DNA of 64,000 bases. Origin: Phylloscopus collybita. Lineage: Eukaryota; Chordata; Aves; Passeriformes; Phylloscopidae. Positions 37,460 to 47,975 of the stretch are shown here, piece after piece. The notes beneath the pieces were generated by a model, which made no database searches, had not been told where the DNA came from, and saw only the letters and a list, made by a program, of their open reading frames with translations. The stretch is taken from positions 2,366,501 through 2,430,500 of the forward strand of contig JAJNNQ010000126.1 in NCBI GenBank assembly GCA_027886175.1, read 5' to 3'. Numbering within the stretch: position 1 is the first letter of the stretch; each line of letters starts with the position of its first letter. A program made the translations under genes and the position numbers.

Positions 37460-38534
37460 TGTTGGGTTGATTTGACCCTGTCTTGCTGCCAGATGCCTTC
37501 TAAAGCTGCTCCTCAGCTGGACAGGGGGAAGAAAACATGATGTAAAGTTCACGGGTTGAGCTAAAGAGAGATCATTTACCTATTACCATTATGGGGAAAA
37601 CAGACTCAACTTATCAATTTACTGCAAATCATTTTATTTGATACTCATTTAGGGTAATGAAAAATCTTAAAACCACCATCCCCTAATCAACCTCATTCCT
37701 GATTTTCTGTACCTCCTCCCCACTGGTGGCACAGAAGAGTGGAGCATTGGGCTTGTGACCAATTCCTCACACTCTGTCTTTGGAGCTCACTTCTCCTTAC
37801 AGGGACTACTCATTACACACTTTCCCTACTACTGTGTGGAGACTGTCCCGCAGGAGAGAGCCTTCACAAACTTCTCCAATATGATTCCCTCCTGTGGGCT
37901 GCAGCTCTTCACAAACTGTCCAGTGCGGGTCCCTCCCACTGAATGCAGTCCAGAAATACACTGTTCAAGCTGGGTACCCCACGGGGTCATAAGTCCTGCC
38001 AGAAAACTTAATCCAGCATGGACTCCTCTTTCCACAGGCCTACAGGATTTACCAGCAAACCTTTTCCAGTGTGAGCTTCTCTCTTCAGGGGTCCAGAGAT
38101 CCTGCCAGGATCCTCCTGACTCACGTTTTCCATAGGGTCACAACCTCCTTCAAAGACATCCATCTGCTCCACCAGGGTCCTCCATGTAGGGACACAGCTC
38201 ACCATGGTCTGCACCACAGGCTGCAGAGGAATCTCATCTCTGGTGCCTGGTGCATTTCCTGTTCCCCCTTCTCCACTGACCTTGGTGTCCCAGAGCTGTT
38301 CCTTTTGCATATTCTCACCCTCCTCTTGGGCTGCAGTTGCTGCTGCAGAGTTTTTTCCCCGCCTTTCTTACATATGTTATCTTACAGATGCTTCTGCTGT
38401 CACTGATGGGTTGGGCCTTGGGCAGCAGCAGATCCATTTTGAAGCTGGCTGTCACTGTCTTTGTTGGCTACATGTGTAGCTTCATCCCCCACCTCTTCCA
38501 ACCCCCTAGTACCCCAAATATTTCCAAATCCAGT
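37460..38534 (-). mobile_element. Long ERV LTR
   Basis: About 1.07 kb that I recognise as an avian retroviral LTR in antisense orientation. It opens with tgttgggttga, then a cagctggacaggggg segment near 37515 and a cagactcaacttatcaa segment near 37602. On the minus strand an AATAAA lies opposite 37633-37638. The middle is made of degenerate tandem units, clearest as two 45-bp copies at 37862-37906 and 37907-37951. The other end is near gtata at 38534, but no target duplication was found. Open frames on both strands (up to 126 codons) are side products of its higher GC content. Confidence 0.7.
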
Positions 38535-38879
38535 ATAAGGGTAGACAAATAACAGCTTCATGATCCCAAACGTCATCTCATTGCAGCACTATGGTACAAC
38601 TTGTTTATATACAGGTGATTGCTACCAGCTTTGAAGTATCTTCATATTTGTTGAGCAACAAGCACATACTCAGAAGCAGTTATGCCTATAATATGATTTG
38701 TATCTTGAGACAGCCTCTGATGTGGAATTACAATACCCAAGAAAAATCAGGTTTTGGCCCCAAACATTATTTCCTAGTGACATCCAGAATTACAAAAATA
38801 TTTGGCTTTAAGAAGACTTGGCACACCAACATCCACAGCATTATTATCTCAAAGTTGAGAAAGTATATCTGGATGGATA
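38535..38879. other. Unrecognised DNA, possibly CR1-related
   Basis: This short stretch lies between the LTR and the CR1. An open frame at 38591-38992 runs into the CR1 and has no recognisable domain of its own. It may be an older 5' part of that CR1. Confidence 0.35.
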
Positions 38880-39840
38880 GACAGCCAGATGGATGGCAAA
38901 TTGTGGACAATGCCTTGATAGCTGAATGGCAGCCAGTAAGTATCACGGAGAGTATATTGGAACCAATTCTGAGGCCAGCTCATCACCATTGACCTGGATG
39001 ATGAGAAAAAATACATGTTTAACACATACCAGCTGGGAGTGGCCTAAATATCTAATGATAGAGCTACAGTCCTTAATAAGTTTAGATTAACAGAAATCTC
39101 ATAAAATTCCAAGAACAGAAGTCCAGAGTTCTGTATCTGACTTATGTATAGGCGGTATATCTAGCAGACTAATAACAGCCCACATCAGTTTCATAGCTAA
39201 TGCCAAGTAAAGTCAAATTTAAGCCACAAGCATGTTCACAGTCCAAACACATCTTGACGTGTACACTGAGCTACATTAGAAGGCATGTTGCCAATGAACT
39301 GAGGGAAATGGTTATAGCTTTGCAGTTGGTGAGACAGGACCCTCTGGAATAATCTCTCTGTTTCTGGATACCCTGTTCAAAACAGATGCAGAGAAATGGG
39401 GAAGGTCCAGCCAAGTGCAGCAAGGATGGACAGAGTCTAGAACACATTGATTTATGGATGGAAATGGAAGGACTAGGGTTTGTTCAGCTTGAATAGGATG
39501 CTAAGGGGCAGCTTTCAACCCCATGAAGGAGAGTTTGAAAGATGCAGCCAAATTCGTCTTAACAGCAGCAGCTTGTGTAACAAGCAGTAATGACCACAAA
39601 TTGCAGCATGGGAGATTCAGGTTATGCATTAGGAAGAATTTTTTCACTCTAATGAAACACTAGAACACTTTGCCATGGGGAGTTTGTGGAATCTATGTCC
39701 TGACAGGTTTCCCAAACTTGGCTGTAGGCATTCACAGTTATCCTGCTCTAAAGCTGGGACTAGTCCTACTATAAGCCAGAGGCTACCCTAGATGTCTTCT
39801 AGAGGTCTTCTACAGAAAATATTGCCATTATTCTGTTATT
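38880..39840 (+). mobile_element. Old CR1 LINE, RT C-terminus to 3' UTR
   Basis: A heavily decayed CR1. The catalytic-region neighbourhood is recognisable at about 38950-39010 (a caccattgacctggatgatg segment). A 3' UTR-like region at 39470-39740 contains gcattaggaagaatttttt, aaacactagaacactttgcc and ggggagtttgtggaatct in CR1 order. No intact frame remains. Confidence 0.65.
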
Positions 39841-40513
39841 TGGTGTGACAATATTCTAAAAAACTTTTGTTAAGATACTTCTGATCTCCATGTTTTTTCT
39901 TTTTAAGAAGTATTAACTAATCAAACCTCAGAATCAAACAGTAACCTAGAGTAAATGACAAAAAGAACAACTGAGCACCTGAAGATAAAAGGCATAGTTA
40001 GAATTTCTTGTCTCTTATTTCTATTTTCCAAATTACAGGTCTTGTTTCCAACCTTAACTGTGTTAATGACAGAATTATTTTATGTTGAACCATTACTGAT
40101 GCATTAGAGATTATGTACAAAATCATGCAACACATCTCATTTTTTATTGTGTGAACCGCATAAAGTTATACATCCATTGTTAAAATTTAGTTTTAGATAT
40201 CTATACAGAGTAAGTTTATTCTTCCCTTCCTCAGGTAGCATTAGCCTGTTCCAAAATTCATGAGTTTCAAGACTATTAACCAAATGTAGTTTTACATTAT
40301 TTTTTTAAATTAATAACTTCAGTAGTTTATATGATTAGTGATGCTGAATCACTAATTTGTGAGGCCTTGCTTCAACATGGTCTTACTCATAAAACGTAGA
40401 CATGGCAAGTCATATGCATAAACTTCAATATTTGTAATTTTCAAGAACTTGAAATAATGCCAATGACTGCAACATTAACTATATTTAAACTACTCTGATA
40501 TTTACAACAACAG
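39841..40513. other. Unrecognised AT-rich DNA
   Basis: Nothing recognised. Confidence 0.5.
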
Positions 40514-40717
40514 CAAGAAATTGCAATGAAATATTGGTTAACAGAGAAGCAGTCTCAGGAAGTACAAAAAACAATCTGTGGAGCCACAAGAAATTAAAAG
40601 ACAGTCCAGTAGTTAATTTTTCAGTAATTTGTCAGTTGGAAAAACTTGGTTTATCAGATGTGCTAAGTGACACACAAAACCTAAACAATCCTATGACCTA
40701 TGCTATGGTCACTACTG
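40514..40717 (+). CDS. Candidate internal exon, unidentified
   Basis: 204 nt between an acceptor-like site (atttacaacaacag, AG at 40512-40513) and a donor-like site (actactg then gtatgc, GT at 40718-40719). It is open in one frame as phase 1 to 1. The peptide is hydrophilic, with an SVICQLEKLGLSDVLSDTQN stretch, and no known domain. The acceptor has a weak pyrimidine tract. Its end phase fits the start of the candidate at 50376, and the junction codon would be GCT. An open frame of this size is common by chance here. Confidence 0.12.
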
Positions 40718-42572
40718 GTATGCACTATACCTGACTTCACTCTACACTGCTGCATTGAGCCTACAATGCTTTGTCTATGTTGTATTTTAAAAAAACGCTT
40801 TCTTACAATTTTCCTCTCTGAAGTAAGATCAAGCACAGATTTTTTTAATAAGACTAATTAATATAATTGGAAAGAACGCCTTGGAAAGATTTCTAAGATT
40901 GGGATTTCAATGCTGATTCACTGCTTTAGAAAATGAAAGATTTCTCATTATGGCTTAACTTTTTATACTTGGATATAATGTCTGTGTTGATTTTTTTCCT
41001 GAATACCCAGTTATTATGGCTTTTTTAAAGCACAGTTATTCCCAACCCTTTGAAATTTTATGAACTTTCAGAGTGAAATATAATTTAGTTTGATTACTTA
41101 TAAAATACAGTATATTTTTACAACCATGAATGTCATAGGTGCATAAAAATACCCTGTTACATATTTACCTATGGTCAGAACATTTGGTGTTTTAATGACA
41201 CAAGGCCTAAAGAAAAGAAAAAAGATACATTAGTTGTCCTTGGAATTGATTTTGGCTTTAGATATAAATGGGTGTGAGGCTTATTTTTAGGTGTTTTAAC
41301 CTTCAAGCTTGATTGAAACTCTATTATGGAGGGAAGATAAAATGCATCCAGCAGTCATTACTATAGTGTCTGAAAAGAGACAATTCTACAGTGCAAGAGT
41401 CAGAGCCAGGGCAGAGAGGAAATCTGTCTGCTTCAGAAAACCTTTTTCTGTCCTCCTACTGCATGATGTCTCTTATGTACCCTGAGGGCCTTGATCTAAA
41501 GAGAAAAGAGTGATGACTCCTTTTAATTTTCTTGTATCTTATTTTTTTTCCCCTACCCACAATTTTGTGCTACACAATTATTTCTCTTTTGGAGTCAATA
41601 AATCATGATGACTCATGTCTTAGAATGTGCTGTTTTACCAGAAAACATTCATGAGCAGCAATAACTTTCTGGCTTAATTGCTGGCCTCATTTTTCAGAGT
41701 TAAGGGCTGATATGTCTGACAAACCTTCTATTTGCAAACCAGTTCCAAGTGGAGTAAAGAAATATGTTGTATTTCTGTGAAGAATCCTCAAACAGTTCAC
41801 AGGCAAATAATTTTGTGGTGTTGTCTAAGGCCCAGAACTTGCAAACATTTATGCATGCATATGTACACACACACACACATATAGATACATATATGCATAG
41901 CTATATATATATATAGCCAAGTAAATTTGTTGCAAATTTATGTTAATATAAATTATATTTAAAATATATTTATGTTAATATAAAATTGTCTTTTAAATAT
42001 AAAAATGTTGTAAATCAGATTATCTACATAAGTCCTCACAGGATCAATTTTGAAAGAATGAACAACTTTTCATATCAGATATTAGTCCTGTGGCACATCA
42101 GAACTGAAGAATTTTGAGTTTTAAGCTTTCAAATGCAGAATTCAAAACTATTGAAAAAGCTACCAGCAATATAGATGATTATATACTGATCATCTTGTGA
42201 AATAAAAACATGGAAATGTTGTCAAACAATTATGAAATTCCAATTTGGCTGGCTACAAATGCAGTTTTAGACAGCAAACAAAAAACCAAACATGTTCCTT
42301 CACATCATCTGCTCCTTTTTATGACTGTTCAAGATATTTGTGAATAAAAAATTCTTTTACTTTGAATGTTTATATATCAAATTTTGAGGATGTATTGGCT
42401 TTTTGCACAAAGAATAGATTGAGGTCAGAATCTGCATTGCATTGGGTGTGTTAAGTTTCATTAAGTGTGGGATGTTGAGTCTCTAAGACCATAAAACCTG
42501 GAATTTCAGTTTTACATTTATTTTCACTGACTGACAAATGATTAGAAGATTTTTATCCTCTCTATAAATACA
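40718..42572. other. Unrecognised AT-rich DNA with microsatellites
   Basis: (CA)n followed by (TA)n-like sequence lies at about 41863-41918. An AT-rich direct repeat, tttatgttaatataaa, occurs at about 41938 and 41970. No gene recognised. Confidence 0.5.
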
Positions 42573-42735
42573 GTATCATAGAATCTGAGAAGAATTTGGG
42601 TTGGAAAGGATGCTAAATATCACTTAGTTCCAAATACCCTGCCACAGGCAGGGACACATTCCACTAGACTAGATTGCTCCAAGCTCTGCCCATCCTGATC
42701 TTCAACGCTGCCAGGGATGGGTTTGAACTATTTAA
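42573..42735 (-). mobile_element. CR1 LINE 3'-end fragment
   Basis: Antisense CR1 tail starting with tatcatagaatc, then gggttggaaaggatgc, ctgccacaggcagggacac, tccactagactagattgctc and cgctgccagggatgggt. 5'-truncated at about 160 bp. Confidence 0.85.
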
Positions 42736-42911
42736 TAGCATGCTGATCCCAAGAAAATGGTAGAAAATTACAGCAGAAACATTAATCTCTTTTCATCACA
42801 GTTCTAGTGTATGTAAGGGTTTATAAAGTAATCTAGTTTGTTTGTATAACCTATCACAGCAAACATGACAAAAGCATTTTTATCTAAAGTACAAGTGTAG
42901 TTCTGTGGTAC

Positions 42912-43512
42912 TGTCCTGGGCTCAACAGGGATAGAGTTAATTCTTTTCTCAGCTGGTACCATGCTGTGTTTTGAATTCAGTATGAGAACAATGTTGGTAA
43001 CACACTGATATTTTAGTTAGATATTATTAAACAGTTCTTATCCAGAATTAAGGACTTTTTGCTGTGTCATGCTCTCCCAGTGAGCAGGTGCACAAGAAGC
43101 TGGGAAGTACCATAATCAGAACAACTGACTTGAAGTGACCAAAAGAATATTCCATGCCATGGAACATCCTGTTCAGCATATAAACTGGGAACAGTTGGCT
43201 GGAAGGAACCAGCTTGTTGCTTGGGGACAGGCTGGGCACTGGTCAGCAGGTGGTGAACAACTGCATTGTGCATCACTTGTTTGCCTTGGGCATCATCCAC
43301 TATCTCTTTACTACTACTGCTACTGCTACTGCTACTGCTACTGCTACTGCTACTGCTATTATTATTATAATTTCAATTATTAAACTATTCTTATCTCAAC
43401 CTTCAGGTTCCTTTTTCCAATTTTCCTCTCCATCCCTCCAGGGGCAGGGGGGAGGGGAGGAGTGAGGTGGTGGCACGTGGCACATAGTTGTCAGCTGTGG
43501 TTAAACCATTGA
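42912..43512 (+). mobile_element. ERVL-type solo LTR
   Basis: About 600 bp with the order I know from avian ERVL LTRs: tgtcctgggctcaacaggg at the start, TATAAA at 43179-43184, a tgcattgtgcatcacttg segment after the likely transcription start, ATTAAA poly(A) signal at 43379-43384, a G-rich tract at 43441-43467 and a ggttaaacca end. The terminal CA is mutated and no target duplication is visible, so it is old. A (TACTGC)n expansion lies between the start site and the poly(A) signal. No internal retroviral genes are next to it. Confidence 0.85.
43311..43358. repeat. (TACTGC)n microsatellite inside the LTR
   Basis: About seven to eight hexamer copies, grading into tattattattat. It lies in the R region of the LTR and generates a Tyr-Cys repeat in open frames. 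Confidence 0.95.
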
Positions 43513-45409
43513 AGCTGCAAAATAAACACCTCTGACATCACTGGATGGCTTTCTCTGTGACTTAGCAACAGGAAGAGTTCTTCAGAATGCCTTTGTTGTT
43601 CTTTACACTGTGTTTTAGATAAGCTAATAAATTTTTGTCCCTTGCATAACCAGGGGAGTCCTGGCATAATTTTTTGGTTAGGATTTGTGTAACTTTTGGC
43701 TAAGGCCTCATTTTGCTGTGCAAGTCATGAGTCATATTCGCATATTTGTTCAACTCCATTACACAGAAGTGACAGAAATACAAAAAAAACCACACCCCCA
43801 AACAAACAAAAAACCCAACATCAAATGTAATTCTATTTGTGAAATGATGTGGTTATACCCTCTCAGTTCAGAAAAAATCAAAAATCATTTGTCATCCTAT
43901 GAAGGCATATTTATGAGATATGCAGCACACTGTCATTTTAAGATTAAAATACTTCATTTTACTAACTGGAAAATACAGAATGTGTAGCAGTGATTGCTTG
44001 CAGCAGGTTTTCTAGACTGTTGGTTCAGAATTTTTTCCAGGGCTCTCATGAAATTCTACATAGTAATTATGAAATCCAGACAAGAAGAAAGTGGATAGCT
44101 GGAAGAGTCTTTTCAGGTCTATTATTTATGTCTTACTCATGACATTCTACAATGAGTTTTAGAGAAAAAAAAATGAGATCAGGTCCTTTTTACTTAAAAT
44201 TAGATAGTGTTCATACAGCCAATACTACTAGTACGTGATTATGGATAACTGAACAGAAAATAGCTTTTCTGTATCTTCATATTGAAAGAATCAAATGCCC
44301 TTAATTTTACGGCAAATTTTAAATTGCCCTTAAGTTTTCTTGTTATGTATTTTCTAAGACTATGGTTCTTTTTAGGCACACAAACTCTTATGTGTAAAGT
44401 GTTCCTTTTGGATGTATTTACTAGTAATATGAAGTCAAGATTCAAGAGAAAATAAAATGAATTCTGAAAAGGCAGGCAAAGTGGTTGGCTGTATCTGCAC
44501 TGAAGAAGAAGGAGGTGTTAGCTCTCATGCCATCTTAGTTATCTCCTAGCAAAATGATATTCTGATGGTCTTGTACTAAAATAATTGTGTAGTTTGGCAA
44601 CCAAGCATTTCAAGAACATAAAAAGCAAAGCATGCCAGTATATTATTATCAATTTTACCTCTTTCTGTCATTTGTTAGAGCTTCCTGTTTCTGCTGGCAT
44701 CTTCAACAAAATATGGCATGGGATAAATAGTCACCAGCTTTTTTATTAGTTGTAGAAACATACACTTGTGTGGCCCCTGATTCACTAATCCTTACCTGAT
44801 CATGATCTCACCAGACCTCAGTCAGCCTAATCTAGTTTTCTGAGTTTCCTCAATACCTAATGGAGGGAGAGACAGGTACGTCTAGGATGGGAATTACTAC
44901 ATCCTGGGATAAGTGTCTATGAGGAATAGGAGGAATCACCTTACAGTTGTCCATGCCTTGCCTTAGTTAACAGTAAAAAAACTTACACCACCAGTACAAA
45001 TACAAATTTATATGCCAGTATTAGGCGAGACTAATTAACTTGTGGTAGAAAGTTGATATAAGTATTTTTGTTCAGAACATGGTTTGCTGAATCCAGATCT
45101 TTATGCCTTAAGTAAAAACACTAATTGATTTTTGGGTGAACAGAGGTAATGGATTTGCCTGCTTGGTTCATATTTGTCCAGAGCAACTGTTTATTTCACT
45201 CTAAAGCAGTGAGAAGCAGTCTTAAGTTTTGTTGAGTTGCTTTGTTCTTAGAAGTTACCATATCACCATAAAATCTGGAGCAAGCAGGTCACCCTTCATT
45301 TGGCAAACTGAGCAAACAAACACCATACCCTCACAATGCAATGAAGAATTCAGAGTCCTCCCCATGCAGATATAAATCCAGCTTTGCTATTTTTCTTTTA
45401 AATAGTATG
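43513..45409. other. Unrecognised AT-rich DNA
   Basis: No gene or repeat recognised. The open frame at 43685-43987 has no domain. Confidence 0.5.
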
Positions 45410-45515
45410 GGGCCCTGAGTAACATGGTCTAGTGTAAGGTGTTCCTGCCTGTGGCAGGAGGGTTGGTCTAAATGGTCTTTAAGATCCCTTCCAACCCAAA
45501 CCATTCTATGATTTA
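45410..45515 (+). mobile_element. CR1 LINE 3'-end fragment
   Basis: A well-preserved CR1 tail: cctgcctgtggcaggagggt, a tctttaagatcccttccaac segment and caaaccattctatgattt at the terminus. About 105 bp. Confidence 0.9.
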
Positions 45516-46254
45516 ATGTCTCGATAAAATCAGACTGATGTCAAACAATTAATGGCATACCAATTTGAGAGATTTTTTCAGTAGATTAAATTATAATTTT
45601 TATTTTTCAGTGAGAAAGCCAGCTGAAACATAGAAATATTCATGGATATTGTGCTTCCCAGAATGAGTAAAATGCCTTTCTCAGCTTTAATTTAGGATTT
45701 TGTTTGCTGTGCAAACATCTGCACGGTGTATGCACTCTGGGTTTCCAAAGAGGAGATGACTTCTCATTCAACAAAATCTTCTCTTTATTTTATGTGGAGA
45801 ATGCATGGAAGCTTGATAATGCTTTTTACACTTCCCATTTAAGTAGATAGGAGCTGATGGTCACTTTTACTTATTGCCATGAATAGCAATCAATTAATGC
45901 TCCCCATCTCTTTATATCTTAACTTACTTTACCACCATTTGTTGACAACTTTCTTTCCTCTAACATGAATTTTTTGGAGAATACTACAGCCACTGCAACA
46001 GCATAAACACAGGCCTTATTATGAATAAGAAGTGGAGGAAATTGAGATGAAGTTTTATTACTTTATGTTTGGCTAACAAAACACGAAGTAGACTTTTTTT
46101 TTCTTCCAGACCTGTCATAGGTCACAGACGTTACTTGTGTAATATGATAGTATGCAGTTATACAGCAAAACCAAATCTGTGGAGGCTAGACAGGTTTTTT
46201 ATCTCCAAACTTGAAGTTGCATGGTTTGCTTATGAACATAGATTGATAGGTTTG
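45516..46254. other. Unrecognised AT-rich DNA
   Basis: Nothing recognised. Confidence 0.5.
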
Positions 46255-46585
46255 TGTTGGCAAATGGAACTAAGTCCAGCTTGTGTCCCGTCACTTGGGG
46301 GGTACCCAAGGGCTCAGTACTGGTACCAGTCCTTTTTAACAACTGTATCAATGATATGGATGTGGGGATTGAGTGCATGCTCAATCAATCCATACACAAC
46401 ACCAAGCTGGCTGACCTGCTGGAGGGCAGGAAGGCTCTGCAGAGGGATCTGGGCAGGCTGGATCATGGGCTGAGGCCAATGGTGTGAGGTTCAACCAGGC
46501 CCAGTGCTGGGTCCTGCCCTTGGGTCACAACAACCCCAGGCAGTGCCATAGGCTGGGGCAGAGTGGCTGGAAAGCTGCCCAAAAG
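46255..46585 (+). mobile_element. CR1 LINE, RT segment, first piece
   Basis: 5'-truncated CR1 starting in the reverse transcriptase. The frame from 46254 shows [20 protein letters not shown], then [11 protein letters not shown], and [19 protein letters not shown], all characteristic of the CR1 RT palm and thumb. The catalytic segment between them is altered: the expected aspartate pair reads as HNTKLAD. It is cut at 46585 by an LTR. Confidence 0.85.
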
Positions 46586-47023
46586 TGTTAGTGTTGGAAA
46601 CACATAATCATGGAATGATTATATGCAGGTGCTTTTATTGAGGAGCTCCGGGAACCAGGGTACACAGACAAACCCAAATCTGACTCTGAGAGTGATTCAC
46701 AACACACACATTTTATACCCTTCTGCCACTCAGCTACATATTGATTGGTTATCCTGGATTGTTCCTAAGTAAAATTTCTTGTAATTTAGCCAAACTTATT
46801 CATATTGATCTTATTCAATTCCCCCAAACAAAGTCATACTTGATTTAGTTAAAACAATAACCTTAGCTACGGCAACTACAGCAAAGCCAACGTTCTGTTC
46901 TCAAGGCCCTGTTGACCAGCAAGCCCAGGCCTTTCCCTTCCCAACCGTTACTTTTCCTAACCACCACCCACCTCAGCTATCTGCTTGCAGCTCTACAGAA
47001 ATCATTTTAACCCTATACTATCA
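46586..47023 (-). mobile_element. Solo LTR, family A, minus copy inserted in CR1
   Basis: A 438-bp LTR on the minus strand. On the plus strand it runs from tgttagtgttgg to ccctatactatca. TTTATT at 46634-46639 is the inverted poly(A) signal and TTTTATA at 46711-46717 the inverted TATA box. It matches the LTR at 15843-16357 end to end in inverse orientation, most clearly over the U5 and poly(A) region. caaaag occurs at 46580-46585 and again at 47022-47027, where it overlaps the terminal CA. CR1 continues on both sides. Confidence 0.85.
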
Positions 47024-47116
47024 AAAGGACCTGGGTGTGCTGGTGACATCAGCTGAACACGAGACAGGATGTGCCCAGGTAGCCAAGAAGAGCAAGAGCA
47101 TCCTGGCCCATACCAG
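47024..47116 (+). mobile_element. CR1 LINE, second piece between two LTRs
   Basis: aaaggacctgggtgtgctgg and the following catcagctgaacac are the standard CR1 continuation after the point of interruption at 46585. It ends with the taccag target sequence of the next LTR. Confidence 0.85.
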
Positions 47117-47445
47117 TGTCACAGCTCAGATGACCTATAGCTGGACAAATAAATCTGGCCATAAGAAAAAATCCAGCTTGGCTAAGCCTAGTTTGTTCTA
47201 GAACAAGTCCCTAGGTGAGCAATGATAGGAGGGACTTGAAGTTACACGGGGGACTTCAGCCAATCCCATTCAACCCTGAATGCAGACACAGGTAGCTGGG
47301 TGGTGCTGAGCCCCCAACCAATCAGTTGTCCATGCCCAGGAACTTCGAACCCCCTATAAAAGGGGGAGGCCATAATAAACTTCTGCTGTTTGTCTCATGA
47401 TCATCAGACTGGAGTAGTGAATCTGTCTCCAACCTGCATGTAACA
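47117..47445 (+). mobile_element. Compact solo LTR inserted in CR1
   Basis: A 329-bp LTR from tgtcacagctc to gcatgtaaca, flanked by an exact 6-bp duplication taccag (47111-47116 and 47446-47451). CCAAT lies at 47318-47322, TATAAAA at 47355-47361 within a small palindrome, and AATAAA at 47374-47379, only about 13 bp after the TATA box. In this layout the poly(A) signal precedes the likely transcription start, as in avian alpharetroviral LTRs. The 6-bp duplication fits ERVK/alpharetrovirus-type integration. No coding region remains. Confidence 0.9.
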
Positions 47446-47975
47446 TACCAGCAATACTGTGATCAGCACTACCAGGGCAGAGATTTTCTTCCTGTACGGG
47501 GCACTGGTGAGGCCACACCTCAAATCCCGTATCCAGTTTTGGGACCCTCGCTTCAAAGTTTTGGGATCCTCTCTTGGGGATCTTGGTTTGTGTAGTCTTG
47601 AGAAGAGGAGGGTCAAGAGGGGACCTTATCACTCCAATACTAGCTGAAAAGAGGTTGCAGCAAGGTGAGTGTCCGTCTCTGCTGCCATGTCTCAAATGAA
47701 AGGATGAGAAGAAACACTCCTAAGCTGCATTAGGAGAGGTTCAGATTAGATATTAGAAAGAAAAAAAACCAAAACAACACACTGAAAGAGTGGTTAGGCA
47801 CTGGAAAAGTTGCTTAGGTAGGCGGTTGAGTCACCATCTCTGAATGTTCAGAAGGTGTCTTCTTGTGACACTTGGGGATATGGTTCAGGAGTGATTGTAA
47901 TAGTGCTGAGTTGATGATTGGACTAGATAATATTGAAGTTCTCTTCCAGCCTTGAGGATCCTGTGATTTTGTTTA
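47446..47975 (+). mobile_element. CR1 LINE, RT C-terminus and 3' UTR, third piece
   Basis: Continuation of the CR1 from 46255. It contains tgtacggggcactggtgagg, agaagaggagggtcaagagg and tcagattagatattagaaag in CR1 order, and ends near a gaggatcctgtgattttg tail. The three pieces together make one 5'-truncated CR1 of about 950 bp. Confidence 0.85.

Noticed and set aside
37739..38552. Cluster of frames up to 126 codons on both strands
   Set aside because: They lie inside a GC-richer retroviral LTR, with no coding similarity.
43135..43465. Frames with Tyr-Cys and Ala-Thr repeats
   Set aside because: They are products of the (TACTGC)n microsatellite within an LTR.
47341..47350. ttcgaa as a tRNA T-loop
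   Set aside because: No cloverleaf or A/B box pair around it; it lies inside an LTR.
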